Below are positions 45,579 to 54,157 of a stretch of DNA of 64,000 bases, one piece after another. How positions within the stretch are numbered: position 1 is the first letter of the stretch; every line of letters starts with the position of its first letter. The DNA comes from Bacteroidetes bacterium UBA3022. GTDB lineage: Bacteria; Bacteroidota; Bacteroidia; Chitinophagales; BACL12. Under the pieces are notes generated by a model. It was not told the origin of the DNA. It saw nothing but the letters and a program-made list of their open reading frames with translations, and ran no database searches. Made by a program: the position numbers and the translations under genes. The stretch spans positions 1 through 64,000 of the forward strand of contig DDYY01000068.1 of NCBI GenBank assembly GCA_002346225.1, read 5' to 3'.

Positions 45579-45598
45579 TATACCACAAATGTGGTATA
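45579..45598. promoter_or_regulatory. NarL-type 7-2-7 inverted repeat, candidate operator
   Basis: TATACCACA-AA-TGTGGTATA is a perfect inverted repeat of nine-base arms. Its core TACCACA-N2-TGTGGTA has the 7-2-7 TAC...GTA architecture known for NarL-family sites. Its centre lies about 68 bases before the predicted start of the HmuY-like operon, a class I activator position, and a lone heptamer-like TACCCAT sits between it and the promoter (minus strand, about 45567-45573). The adjacent gene encodes a NarL-type regulator. Two-base spacing and low GC make a terminator unlikely. Confidence 0.6.
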
Positions 45599-45602
45599 AT
45601 GA

Positions 45603-46253
45603 TTATAAGGCAGATTTTGGGTGGGCAATCAGGCCTGTATTAATAGCATACATAACAATACCTGATATGGAATTCACCCTTAATTTCTTGGTGATATTTC
45701 GTCGGTGAGTATGAATGGTATGAACGCTTAAATTCAGCGTTTTAGCAATATCCTTATTAGTATTACCGATTGCGATTAATGAAACGATTTCCTGTTCACG
45801 GGATGACAATATGCATCCGGAACTCTCCTCTTTTACTTCAGGATGCACAGATTTTTGAAACATGACATTGATAACCTCCTTGCAAAAGAATCTCTCCCCT
45901 TTCGTCAGAAGGTAAATGGCTGAGATAATTTCATCTTCTTCACATTCCGTTGAGATATAACCGTCTACTCCCAACTTCAGCAATTCAACAACAGCATCAT
46001 GGTGTGTTGCTTTGGCCATAAGGAGGATTTTCACATCAGGAAATGCTTCCTTTATGGCACTAATGCTATCTTTTGTAAAGGCTCCCGGATAATTAAACTC
46101 ACCAAAAATAACGTCAATTTTCCGCTTATTGGCAGCCAGACGAAGCTCCTCCATTGATCCTGCTTCATGCAAATCAATATCAATACTTCCCTGCAGCAAA
46201 GCGCGCAGACCCATTTTTTTTAGCGTGTTATTGCAGGCATGAATAAGGTACAT
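45603..46253 (-). CDS. NarL/LuxR-type response regulator with degenerate receiver
   Basis: 216 residues. The N-terminal 120 residues follow the receiver fold, but the key residues are altered: the acidic pair is replaced (HACNN), the phosphoacceptor Asp is Glu52 (VIFGEFNYPG) and the conserved Lys is Thr (GYISTE). The C-terminal LuxR-type HTH is intact: LSSREQEIVSLIAIGNTNKD followed by AKTLNLSVHTIHTHRRNI. It therefore probably works without phosphorylation, or responds to another input. No histidine kinase is adjacent. The gene ends just before the inverted repeat that fits a NarL-type site, so it is the likely regulator of the HmuY-like operon. Confidence 0.85.
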   Translation of the reverse strand: MYLIHACNNTLKKMGLRALLQGSIDIDLHEAGSMEELRLAANKRKIDVIFGEFNYPGAFTKDSISAIKEAFPDVKILLMAKATHHDAVVELLKLGVDGYISTECEEDEIISAIYLLTKGERFFCKEVINVMFQKSVHPEVKEESSGCILSSREQEIVSLIAIGNTNKDIAKTLNLSVHTIHTHRRNITKKLRVNSISGIVMYAINTGLIAHPKSAL

Positions 46254-46278
46254 TCAGCTTCTTTGGATAGCTTCTAAA

Positions 46279-46286
46279 CACAAAGG
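46279..46286 (-). promoter_or_regulatory. -7 element of the NarL-type regulator gene
   Basis: TACCTTTG on the minus strand is a perfect -7 match, predicting a start of transcription near 46272, about 19 bases before the ATG. No clear -33 TTTG is present at the usual distance, as expected for a weak or activated promoter. Confidence 0.45.
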
Positions 46287-46637
46287 TATGGTTTTGGTTC
46301 TAAAGAGACACATACGCACAGTCCATCCACTGCGGCTACCACTAACAATACCAAAGCTTATAATCTGAAAAGAGTGCGCGATAAATTGCCAAATCTTAAG
46401 GAATTCAGACTTGACAATTTAAACTAATGAGCTACAAACCAGGGTCCCCTTTATTGCTGAGTTTTCCAAAAGAGTTAAGTCTTGAGAAAGAAATATTTTT
46501 TCCTGAACAGTAATTCAAGAGTTGCTTAAAGCCAATACAAGTTTTTGCTGTTTATCTTCACCAGTGGCTGAAAGAAAGCACTCCGGCATAAACAGATTGA
46601 CCTGATTCACAGGCTACAGAAATCAACTGTCGGGAAC

Positions 46638-46666
46638 TTTAATAAGGATTGTTTTATATACTTTTG
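46638..46666 (+). promoter_or_regulatory. Promoter of the pnt operon
   Basis: TTTA (46638-46641), 17 bases, TACTTTTG (46659-46666). The -7 box is perfect; start of transcription near 46673, about 15 bases before the pntA ATG. Confidence 0.55.
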
Positions 46667-46687
46667 TTGGTACACAATTAAGAACAT

Positions 46688-47818
46688 ATGGTATTAGGTG
46701 TATTAGCCGAAAGTAACGATCAACGCGTCGCTATCACTCCCGAACACATCCCCTTGCTCACCGCGATGGGTATTCAAAAAGTTCTTATTGAATCCGATGC
46801 AGGTAAGCGCGCATCATACTCCAATCAGCAGTATACAGAAAAAGGTGCTGAGCTGCTAAGCAGAATGGAAGTATTGAATCAATCTGATGCGGTTGTTTGT
46901 ATTCAACCTATAGAACAACAAGAACTTGCCGTATTAAAGGGTAAAGTACTGATTGGAGGTTTTAATCCATTGGTAAATACCTCTTTTGTGCGAGAAGCAT
47001 TACAGGAAGGTGTTTCAGCCTTTAGCCTGGATGTTATTCCACGAACTACAAGGGCACAGGCAATGGATATTCTTTCCAGCATGGCTACAGTATCAGGTTA
47101 CAAGGCTGTTTTACTTGCTGCAACCCATTTACCGCGCTTTTTTCCCATGTTTATGACAGCAGCAGGTACCATTACTCCGGCTAAAGTACTGGTGCTTGGA
47201 GCCGGCGTTGCCGGATTGCAGGCCATTGCCACTGCAAAGCGGCTAGGTGCTGTCGTCGAAGCGTCAGACGTGCGGCAGGCAGCCCGGGAGGAGGTGCTTT
47301 CGCTGGGTGCCAAATTTGTGGATGTAGAAGGAGCCGTTGAAGACAAAAGTGCCGGCGGGTATGCTGTTGAGCAATCAGAAGACTTCAAGAAAAGGCAGCA
47401 GCAGGCGGTGCAGGAGCATGCCATGAAGAGCGATGTAGTAATTTGCACTGCCCAGATTCCGGGAAGAAAAGCACCTGTTCTTCTGGAAAAAGCTACCGTC
47501 GAAAAAATGAAACCCGGATCTGTAATTATCGACCTTGCAGCCTCCACCGGAGGAAATTGTGCCCTCACAGAAAACGGAAAGATTACTGAAATAAACGGCG
47601 TTACTATCATTGGAGATAGCGGACTGGCATCCACAATGCCTTATGATGCTTCGAAAATGTTTGGAAAAAACATGATTAACTTCCTTAAGATCATGATAGA
47701 CAAAGAAGGAAATATCCAACTCAATTGGGATGATGATCTGATAACCGGAACTTGTATTGCGCATGAAGGTGCAGTTAAAAACGAGCGTGTAAAATCTGCC
47801 ATGGATGCTAACATTTAA
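46688..47818 (+). CDS. pntA: NAD(P) transhydrogenase subunit alpha, NAD-binding part
   Basis: 376 residues, domain I of the proton-translocating transhydrogenase, with the alanine dehydrogenase-like fold: RVAITPEHIPLL at the start, IPRTTRAQAMDILSSMATVSGYKAV (catalytic loop region, about 117-141), KVLVLGAGVAGLQAIATAKR (NAD fold, near 165) and the mobile loop region VIIDLAASTGGN. It binds NADH and passes hydride to the PntB NADP domain. As in many Bacteroidota and Alphaproteobacteria, the alpha chain is split, with the membrane part encoded next. Confidence 0.94.
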   Translation: MVLGVLAESNDQRVAITPEHIPLLTAMGIQKVLIESDAGKRASYSNQQYTEKGAELLSRMEVLNQSDAVVCIQPIEQQELAVLKGKVLIGGFNPLVNTSFVREALQEGVSAFSLDVIPRTTRAQAMDILSSMATVSGYKAVLLAATHLPRFFPMFMTAAGTITPAKVLVLGAGVAGLQAIATAKRLGAVVEASDVRQAAREEVLSLGAKFVDVEGAVEDKSAGGYAVEQSEDFKKRQQQAVQEHAMKSDVVICTAQIPGRKAPVLLEKATVEKMKPGSVIIDLAASTGGNCALTENGKITEINGVTIIGDSGLASTMPYDASKMFGKNMINFLKIMIDKEGNIQLNWDDDLITGTCIAHEGAVKNERVKSAMDANI

Positions 47819-47828
47819 AACTAATACT

Positions 47829-48167
47829 ATGACTTTACTGCAAGAAACGAGTGATTTTATCACGATTTTCGGCATTGACACCCCCTGGGACGTATTGTTT
47901 GTCATTATTATTGCTGCCTTCTTAGGTGTTGAACTGATTAGCAATGTACCTGCCATTCTGCACACCCCGCTCATGAGTGGCGCGAACGCCATACATGGGG
48001 TTGTAATTATAGGCTCGATAATAGTAATGGGACATGCTGCTCAGGATAATTACTTAGCACTTGGGCTGGGCTTCCTGGCGGTCATTTTGGGTACATTAAA
48101 TGTGGTAGGTGGTTTTGTTGTTACTAACCGCATGCTGGAGATGTTCAAAAAGAAAGAAAAGAAATAA
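47829..48167 (+). CDS. pntAB: NAD(P) transhydrogenase subunit alpha, membrane part
   Basis: 112 residues from the ATG at 47829, ten bases after the pntA stop; an in-frame ATG at 47805 inside pntA was not used. Three or four membrane helices with the conserved VELISNVPAILHTPLMSGANAIHGV region, ending in a lysine-rich tail (MFKKKEKK). It forms half of the proton channel with PntB. Confidence 0.93.
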   Translation: MTLLQETSDFITIFGIDTPWDVLFVIIIAAFLGVELISNVPAILHTPLMSGANAIHGVVIIGSIIVMGHAAQDNYLALGLGFLAVILGTLNVVGGFVVTNRMLEMFKKKEKK

Positions 48168-48191
48168 CGGCTAACGCCTAATATAAGCTAT

Positions 48192-49583
48192 ATGAATAAT
48201 ATGGACCTTCTTAAAATCAGTTACCTACTCGGATCTATCAGTTTCATTGTAGGATTGAAAATGTTGTCCAGTCCTGATAAAGCCCGAAAAGGAAACTTAT
48301 ATGCAGCGGCAGGTATGCTGATAGCTATAATTGGAACCATACTCTTTCATCAGAATGATGCAGGTGAACGTATTGGCAACCTGGCATTCATTATTGGCGG
48401 AATTCTTATTGGTACTATTGTAGGTTACGCTATAGCCATGCGGGTAAAAATGACTGCCATGCCTCAGATGGTATCATTGTTTAACGGAATGGGTGGCGCT
48501 TGTGCCGCTTTAATTGGCATAGTTGAAATGAGTACCCATCACCCTACCGAAACTGGCGAGCGACTTATCATTTTCCTTGGGTTAATGATAGGCTCTGTTT
48601 CTTTCAGCGGCTCTATGATTGCCTATGGAAAGCTGGAAGGTAAAATCCGCGACTATGGAAGCAAAGTGCAGCAGGTATTTAATAACACCTTTGTTTTTGC
48701 CATTTTAGGATTGATTATATATGCTTCTGTTCGTCCCGATGCTATAGGCGATCCTGTAATATGGATCATTTTTGGTTGTTCTCTGCTTTACGGTGTGCTG
48801 TTTGTTATGCCCATAGGTGGTGCTGATATGCCTGTGGTCATTTCTCTGCTGAATTCATTCACCGGAGTGGCAGCAGCATTCGGTGGTTTCCTCTACGATA
48901 ATCAGGTCATGCTTACCGGTGGTATTCTGGTAGGATCAGCCGGTACCATTTTGACAATCTTAATGTGTCAGGCCATGAATCGCTCGCTGTGGAATGTTAT
49001 CGTTGGAGCATTCAGTGGCAGCAGTGGACCCGGAAAATCTACGGAAGGACTTTCCATTCGAGAAATCAGCGTTACAGATACTGCTATTCTTTGCAGCTAT
49101 GCACAAAAGGTAGTGATTGTTCCCGGATATGGATTAGCAGTGGCCCAGGCACAGCATGTTTGCCATGAATTTGAGAAAGTACTGGAAGAAAAGGGCGTGG
49201 ATGTGGAATTTGCCATCCACCCGGTGGCAGGACGTATGCCCGGACATATGAATGTGCTGCTTGCAGAGGCCGATGTTCCCTACCCGAAGCTGAAAGAAAT
49301 GGAAGATATTAACCCGGCACTTCCCAATACCGATGTTGTAATTGTAATTGGAGCCAACGACGTAGTCAATCCGGCCGCAGAAACAGACCCGTCCTCTCCT
49401 ATTTATGGCATGCCCATTATCAAAGCCAATACAGCTAAGAATGTCATTGTCATGAAACGCAGCATGGCAAAAGGCTATGCCGGGATCGAGAATGAATTGT
49501 TCTTTGATGACAAAACACGCATGCTGTTTGGCGATGCTAAAGCAACACTGGAAAAACTGATAGCTGAAGTTAAAAACGTATAG
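48192..49583 (+). CDS. pntB: NAD(P) transhydrogenase subunit beta
   Basis: 463 residues: about eight membrane helices (residues 1-270) with MPQMVSLFNGMGGACAALIG, then the NADP-binding domain with VVIVPGYGLAVAQAQHVCHE, FAIHPVAGRMPGHMNVLLAE, VIVIGANDVVNPAAETD and the lid MKRSMAKGYAGIENELFF. The enzyme uses the proton gradient to make NADPH from NADH, supplying biosynthesis and oxidant defence. It is 24 bases after pntAB in the same operon. Confidence 0.95.
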   Translation: MNNMDLLKISYLLGSISFIVGLKMLSSPDKARKGNLYAAAGMLIAIIGTILFHQNDAGERIGNLAFIIGGILIGTIVGYAIAMRVKMTAMPQMVSLFNGMGGACAALIGIVEMSTHHPTETGERLIIFLGLMIGSVSFSGSMIAYGKLEGKIRDYGSKVQQVFNNTFVFAILGLIIYASVRPDAIGDPVIWIIFGCSLLYGVLFVMPIGGADMPVVISLLNSFTGVAAAFGGFLYDNQVMLTGGILVGSAGTILTILMCQAMNRSLWNVIVGAFSGSSGPGKSTEGLSIREISVTDTAILCSYAQKVVIVPGYGLAVAQAQHVCHEFEKVLEEKGVDVEFAIHPVAGRMPGHMNVLLAEADVPYPKLKEMEDINPALPNTDVVIVIGANDVVNPAAETDPSSPIYGMPIIKANTAKNVIVMKRSMAKGYAGIENELFFDDKTRMLFGDAKATLEKLIAEVKNV

Positions 49584-49607
49584 AAGCTTACACGCATTAC
49601 CTTTTTC

Positions 49608-50444
49608 TTAAACCATATAAAAGCTGGCCCAAAATAAAGTCAGGCGGTAAGCGATCAGACTTACCACCAGCCATGCTATTATCAGGAAGGACCTGACGAG
49701 AGCTCCTGCTGCATTCCAGCCATACATATTGCGCATACTGCTATAGAGAAAATAGATTAACGAAATTAATACGACTATGGTTATCAATCGGTCGTTGAGA
49801 TAGGGTGTTATATCAGTTCCAGACAATCGAAACAGGAATACAACCGGGAACAATAGCAACCCAAAAAATATTGTATTTACAAATATATTGTAGATACTTA
49901 GTTCAAGCGACATCACAAAATGATCAGCGAAATAAATCCCCTTTCGATGGCATAAAATTGCATACGCCGGAACCATAAAAAATACCATGAAAATGAGTAA
50001 AAGCTTTGCATTAGAAGTAGAAGCCACATTGTATTCACTGGTAAATTCTTCCATGCTTATATTCTCTCTTTCTATTCGGTTCTCTACGGCCTTGGTGGTG
50101 ATTGCGCCATAGGGCATGCCATGCATCTGAACATCCAGAGTCGTGTTGAACGTTTCCAGCATAGGCATCAGAAAATAAATAAGGTTACCTATAAAAAATA
50201 GCGCTAAAGGTGAGCTGTAAGGAACTCTTTTCCCCTCCGCATAATCGCTGCTAAGCCGTCCGGGTCTTCTTATGACCAGTCATAAGGTTTGCAGCATTTT
50301 CGTATCCGCAAACGTGATGGCATTGACTATTTTACCCAACTGAAATAAAAAGGTTCGTTCTTTGGGAGTAACGACTTTCTCACCGCAGTTACTGCAATAA
50401 TTGCCGCTTATGGCTTTCCCACATGACTTACAGCTGGTATGCAT
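49608..50444 (-). pseudogene. DUF3667-family gene interrupted by one in-frame TGA
   Basis: Read as a single frame from the ATG at 50444, this gene has the DUF3667 layout: zinc ribbon CKSCGKAISGNYCSNCGEK, the ITFADTKMLQTL segment, then RRPGRLSSDYAEGKR and four or five membrane helices to the stop at 49608. The frame is continuous except for one TGA at 50280-50282, between QTL and LVIRRPG; the reading frame does not shift. Translation would restart only at the ATG at 50168, losing the zinc ribbon. One change (for example CGA to TGA) explains it. Recent inactivation, read-through or a sequence error are the options. The start lies right behind the terminator of the upstream gene with no clear promoter, which favours decay. 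Confidence 0.75.
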
Positions 50445-50457
50445 GGAGCTAAAATAT

Positions 50458-50488
50458 AAAAAAGGCAGAAGGTACACTTCTGCCTTTT
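50458..50488 (-). terminator. Rho-independent terminator of the T9SS cargo gene
   Basis: On the minus strand a perfect twelve-pair stem AAAAGGCAGAAG/CTTCTGCCTTTT with a five-base loop runs into six T residues, 20 bases after the stop of the gene at 50508-52601. Confidence 0.85.
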
Positions 50489-50507
50489 AAATAAGGATAA
50501 TAATCAA

Positions 50508-52601
50508 TTACTCAACTACAACTACCGTCTGATAAACCACCTCTCCTTTTGTGGCACGCACCAGATAAGTTCCAGGTTGTACTTCAGGTAAGGAGATCTC
50601 TACTACGTTACCATAGTTCATACTGGTCTGATTCATGACCATTCTGCCGGTCATATCGAATAACTGAAATACCACAGCATCTTCCTCCGTATCGAATCCG
50701 TCCAGATATAATGTCCCATTGCTTGGGTTGGGATATAAACTGATATCTTCTGCATCTTCAAACTGACCCAGTTTGAGTGGCGTTGTTACTGTCTGGATAT
50801 CAGTAAATGCCCCCAAGTCACCTCCACCACAGTTGGCGCGCACGCGGTACTCGTAAGTAACGCCACCCGTTAATCCACCAATCTTGGTTTTATTGGTACT
50901 GGCATTCTTGCTCAGCCAAACATCACTACCTAGAGCACGGTATTGGATTTGATAATTTACCGCACCTGCTACGGGCGACCATTGTAATTTGATACCAAAG
51001 GAAACAGCACCCGTTACATTGACTGCGGCAGGTGTTCCGCAACCCGCAACAGCACAACCATCAGCAGTATGGGAGCCAAAGAATCCAAATTCATTCTGAC
51101 CATATACATTCCACTCGGTAGCACCTATGGTCCAATCGGTCTGGCCTTTATTGACCGCAGCTTTTCGCACTAAAGTATTATCGGCAGTACCTGCTGTATC
51201 CACCAGCCATTCTGTAATCGGGTCTTCCCCCACTCTTCCTATCACATCGATGGTATCTGCAAACTGCAACAGCACCACTGCATCATTACCATTGAAGAAT
51301 GTAACATTGGAAGTTGTATCAGCAAGTGCAATCAGTACACTATCGGCCGAAGGGTTGACAATATTGTACGTTCCACCAGCAGCAATAGTACCCGAAAGAT
51401 TCAATGTATTAGAAGGTGCAGTACCTCCGTTATTAAACACTTTTACAATGTATCCATCCAGATCAATGGCTGCATCTGTCGGATTATAAATCTCCAGTGC
51501 TTTATTGTTGCTTCCTCCTTCAATATATTCGGAGAAGTAAAGGTTTTCACATGGACCGTTCAAAGCTGATTCATTATCGATAATGGTAATAACCAATTCA
51601 TCAGCAGGCCCCAGCAAACATGTACCGATTACAGAGTCAATCTTAAGGACAATGGTCTCATCAATTTCAAGAACAGCATCATTTGCTATGAGTACGTTGA
51701 ACAACAAAACAGAGTCGAAAACTTCATTGAAATCGACAAAAAATGGTGTAGATACAATAAAGTCAGAACCATATGTTGCAGTACCTAATGAATCGATTAC
51801 TGAAATCACAGCAGTGCAGGTAACAGGAGAAGTAATTTCTACAGCAACGGCAACAGGTCCGTCGGCTTCCCCGGTAACGATCTCAGTTTCACTAAAGCCT
51901 ACAACCGGAATGATTGCTCCGGAAGTGGCTGTGACGGAAATATCATCTAATCCAAACTCATCGCGTGAACCCGATCCACTGACATCGGCACCTTCCCATT
52001 TAATGTAGAAGAAATCGCCATCTTCCAGAACAAGACCGGGAATAACTGCCGACTGGTTATAAGTATAAAGGCTGTCTTCATCTGCCTCAACTGAAGTAAG
52101 ATCAAGTTCAGGGACATCGAAAAAAATCACATTGTTATAGGAGTACGATACATTAAAAGAGTTTGACCTGCCTTCATTGTTATAGATATAGGCAATATAG
52201 GACAAGTCTATTTCGGAAACGAAAGCTCCGGTATTGTTGGCAATCTTTAACGTAAAGGAACCCGGGTTAAAATCGGAAGAGGTAGGTTGGGTGTACAACG
52301 CAATATTCCCACCATTGTCGAAAGCATATACGCCTCCGGAAGAAACATTGCCGGTTGTAATACCTTTTGCGAAATCACCATCAACGTCCGTATTGCCAAA
52401 AAATAAATCTCCATCAGAGAATCCCAGTACCTCCCAGGTTTCGGTACTCAGCTGGCCGGGAACAGGTGCCACATTAAAACCGGTGCCTTCAAATCCGGTA
52501 AAATCAATGACAAAAGGCACATCTGTAGAAGTAACAGATAGTTGAGCGAATATGGGACTGGCCAGCGCAACTAATAAAATGGGTAATAATTTTTTCATCA
52601 T
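50508..52601 (-). CDS. T9SS cargo protein with lamin-tail and fibronectin-like domains
   Basis: 697 residues: signal peptide (to SPIFAQ), an N-terminal beta-rich region with DEFGLDDISVTA (about 220), a Calx-beta-like repeat (about 240-345, VEITSPVTCTAVISVIDSLG), a lamin-tail domain (CENLYFSEYIEGGSNNKALE near 355), a fibronectin type III domain (about 530-610, GLTGGVTYEYRVRANC) and a T9SS type A domain starting DISLYPNPSNGTLYLDG. It is exported to the surface. Lamin-tail domains in such proteins sometimes accompany nuclease or phosphatase modules, but no catalytic domain is seen; a structural or adhesive role is more likely. It has its own promoter and terminator. Confidence 0.85.
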   Translation of the reverse strand: MMKKLLPILLVALASPIFAQLSVTSTDVPFVIDFTGFEGTGFNVAPVPGQLSTETWEVLGFSDGDLFFGNTDVDGDFAKGITTGNVSSGGVYAFDNGGNIALYTQPTSSDFNPGSFTLKIANNTGAFVSEIDLSYIAYIYNNEGRSNSFNVSYSYNNVIFFDVPELDLTSVEADEDSLYTYNQSAVIPGLVLEDGDFFYIKWEGADVSGSGSRDEFGLDDISVTATSGAIIPVVGFSETEIVTGEADGPVAVAVEITSPVTCTAVISVIDSLGTATYGSDFIVSTPFFVDFNEVFDSVLLFNVLIANDAVLEIDETIVLKIDSVIGTCLLGPADELVITIIDNESALNGPCENLYFSEYIEGGSNNKALEIYNPTDAAIDLDGYIVKVFNNGGTAPSNTLNLSGTIAAGGTYNIVNPSADSVLIALADTTSNVTFFNGNDAVVLLQFADTIDVIGRVGEDPITEWLVDTAGTADNTLVRKAAVNKGQTDWTIGATEWNVYGQNEFGFFGSHTADGCAVAGCGTPAAVNVTGAVSFGIKLQWSPVAGAVNYQIQYRALGSDVWLSKNASTNKTKIGGLTGGVTYEYRVRANCGGGDLGAFTDIQTVTTPLKLGQFEDAEDISLYPNPSNGTLYLDGFDTEEDAVVFQLFDMTGRMVMNQTSMNYGNVVEISLPEVQPGTYLVRATKGEVVYQTVVVVE

Positions 52602-52618
52602 TCAAGAATTGTTTGAGA

Positions 52619-52626
52619 CAAAAGTA
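52619..52626 (-). promoter_or_regulatory. -7 element of the T9SS cargo gene
   Basis: TACTTTTG on the minus strand is a perfect -7 match, giving a start of transcription near 52612, about eleven bases before the ATG at 52601. A -33 element is not clear. Confidence 0.5.
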
Positions 52627-52670
52627 ATCAGCTTCCATAAAAATGTCCTCGCAACAAGTTTAAGTTAGTA

Positions 52671-53087
52671 TTATATCCACATGTCTTTAACATGAGGAGG
52701 TAAAGACACCACCTTTCTGTTTTCGTAATCGAAGCACACAATATTGGTTCTAATAATCGCTACATCCCGATTCTGTGAACGGAAATGGTAAAACAATGAA
52801 AAACCCACCCTGGTAAATCCATCTACGCTCATGGTAACATCCAGCACCTCATGGGCAAATGCTTCAGATATAAATTTTATTGCTGCATCTGCCATGATAA
52901 TTCCCGTGCCACCCAGATTCATTTCGGTAAAGCCAAAATGGCTGAAAAATTGTATGCGCGCCTCGTGGGCAATCGACAGCACAGCATCGTTGCCCAGGTG
53001 TCCGCTGTAGTTCATATCTGTGATGCGAAGCGGTATCCGGGTGGTAAACAATACCTTTTCAGGCATATTCAATTCTACTCTTTCCAT
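52671..53087 (-). CDS. Acyl-CoA thioesterase, hotdog (4HBT) fold
   Basis: 138 residues. The segment ITDMNYSGHLGNDAVLSIAHEAR (residues about 17-39) follows the 4HBT pattern with its Asp near 19 and the Glu of the long helix (HEAR); ISEAFAHEVLDVTMSVDG and IVCFDYENRKVV are the later strands. It would hydrolyse an acyl-CoA thioester in the cytoplasm. Substrate is unknown. It starts one base after the tsaD stop and is transcribed with it. Confidence 0.8.
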   Translation of the reverse strand: MERVELNMPEKVLFTTRIPLRITDMNYSGHLGNDAVLSIAHEARIQFFSHFGFTEMNLGGTGIIMADAAIKFISEAFAHEVLDVTMSVDGFTRVGFSLFYHFRSQNRDVAIIRTNIVCFDYENRKVVSLPPHVKDMWI

Positions 53088-53088
53088 A

Positions 53089-54105
53089 TCAGGCTATTTG
53101 AATAAAGGGCATTCGTGCAGCAGGCAAATCATGCAGGTCGCCTTTTGCATCTTTCGATGCTGCAAAATGTCCACTCATGGCAATCATCGCTGCATTATCG
53201 GTACAATAGGCCATCTTGGGAATGAACAATTGATATCCTTCCCTTTCCGCAGATTCTTTCATAAGCGCCCTTAAACCGGAATTCGCCGCAACACCACCTG
53301 CCAATGCAAGGTGGCTGATACCCGTCAGCCGGGCTGCTGCCATCAATTTTCTGGTGAGGATATTATTGATGCTGTATTGAATGGAAGCACATAAATCGGG
53401 AAGATTTGATTGCGTGAATCCGGGAGCCTTTTTCTCCTCATCCCTTAAAAAGTAACGGATACTCGTTTTCAATCCGCTAAATGAGAAATCGAGTGGCGCT
53501 ACATTCGGCTCGGAAAAAGTAAATGCCCCTGGATTTCCTTTCGCTGCCCATTGATCTATCAAAGGCCCGCCGGGATAGGGCAAGCCCATCATTTTGGCTG
53601 CTTTGTCGTAAGCCTCTCCGGCAGCATCGTCGATGGTTTGCCCAAGTATCTCCATCTCAAAAGGACCATCCACCCTGACAATCTGGGTATGTCCGCCGGA
53701 AACAGTAAGACATAGAAAAGGAAATTCCGGATGCGGGGCTTCAATGAAATGGGCATGAATATGTGCCTGCATATGATGCACCGGATACAATGGTACCTTC
53801 AAAGACAGTGATAGTCCCTTGGCAAATGAAGCCCCCACCATCAAAGCGCCCAGCAAACCGGGACCGCGGGTATAGGCGATTCCATCTATTTGCTCCATCC
53901 CGATTCCCGCCTTTCGCACAGCCATTTCCACAACAGGCACAATGGCAGATTGATGCGCCCTGGATGCCAGCTCAGGCACTACACCACCATATTGCTCGTG
54001 AATAGCTTGTGTAGCAGTTTCAGATGATAAGAGCTCCCCGTCGCACATTATAGCAGCGGCTGTCTCATCGCAGGAGGTCTCTATCCCCAGTATATACAGT
54101 GGCAT
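53089..54105 (-). CDS. tsaD: tRNA N6-adenosine threonylcarbamoyltransferase
   Basis: 338 residues, ASKHA fold: ILGIETSCDETAAAI at the start, VPELASRAHQ, YTRGPGLLGALMVG, the metal-binding HHMQAHIHAHF near 109, FLCLTVSGGHTQIV, and late LALAGGVAANSGLR. TsaD with TsaB and TsaE makes the t6A modification at position 37 of ANN-decoding tRNAs and is nearly universal. It is divergent from tamB, with 52 bases between the two starts. Confidence 0.96.
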   Translation of the reverse strand: MPLYILGIETSCDETAAAIMCDGELLSSETATQAIHEQYGGVVPELASRAHQSAIVPVVEMAVRKAGIGMEQIDGIAYTRGPGLLGALMVGASFAKGLSLSLKVPLYPVHHMQAHIHAHFIEAPHPEFPFLCLTVSGGHTQIVRVDGPFEMEILGQTIDDAAGEAYDKAAKMMGLPYPGGPLIDQWAAKGNPGAFTFSEPNVAPLDFSFSGLKTSIRYFLRDEEKKAPGFTQSNLPDLCASIQYSINNILTRKLMAAARLTGISHLALAGGVAANSGLRALMKESAEREGYQLFIPKMAYCTDNAAMIAMSGHFAASKDAKGDLHDLPAARMPFIQIA

Positions 54106-54120
54106 ATAATATTCATTGTA

Positions 54121-54128
54121 TAATTTCG
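54121..54128 (+). promoter_or_regulatory. -7-like element of tamB
   Basis: TAATTTCG differs from TAnnTTTG by one base and overlaps TATAAT at 54119-54124. It predicts a start of transcription near 54135, 23 bases before the ATG at 54158. Confidence 0.35.
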
Positions 54129-54157
54129 CTAAATTACGTCATTACTGCCACCCAAAT

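Larger units (their letters stand above)
46254..46687. other. 434-base non-coding region between divergent genes
   Basis: It holds the promoter of the NarL-type gene at one end (46279-46286, minus) and the pnt promoter at the other (46638-46666, plus). The AT-rich middle contains no reading frame, hairpin or repeat that I would call; the longest plus-strand frame there (26 codons from about 46288) has no supporting features. Confidence 0.6.

Noticed and set aside
45579..45598. Inverted repeat as terminator of the NarL-type gene
   Set aside because: A two-base loop, an AT-rich stem and no T-tract do not make a working rho-independent terminator; an operator fits better.
47375..47992. 205-codon open frame opposite pntA and pntAB
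   Set aside because: Both transhydrogenase genes are well conserved on the plus strand across the whole stretch; this is an antisense shadow.
50280..50282. TGA as selenocysteine or reassigned codon
   Set aside because: No downstream element or Cys-aligned position suggests selenocysteine, and TGA ends other genes here (for example the ATGA overlaps), so the standard code applies.
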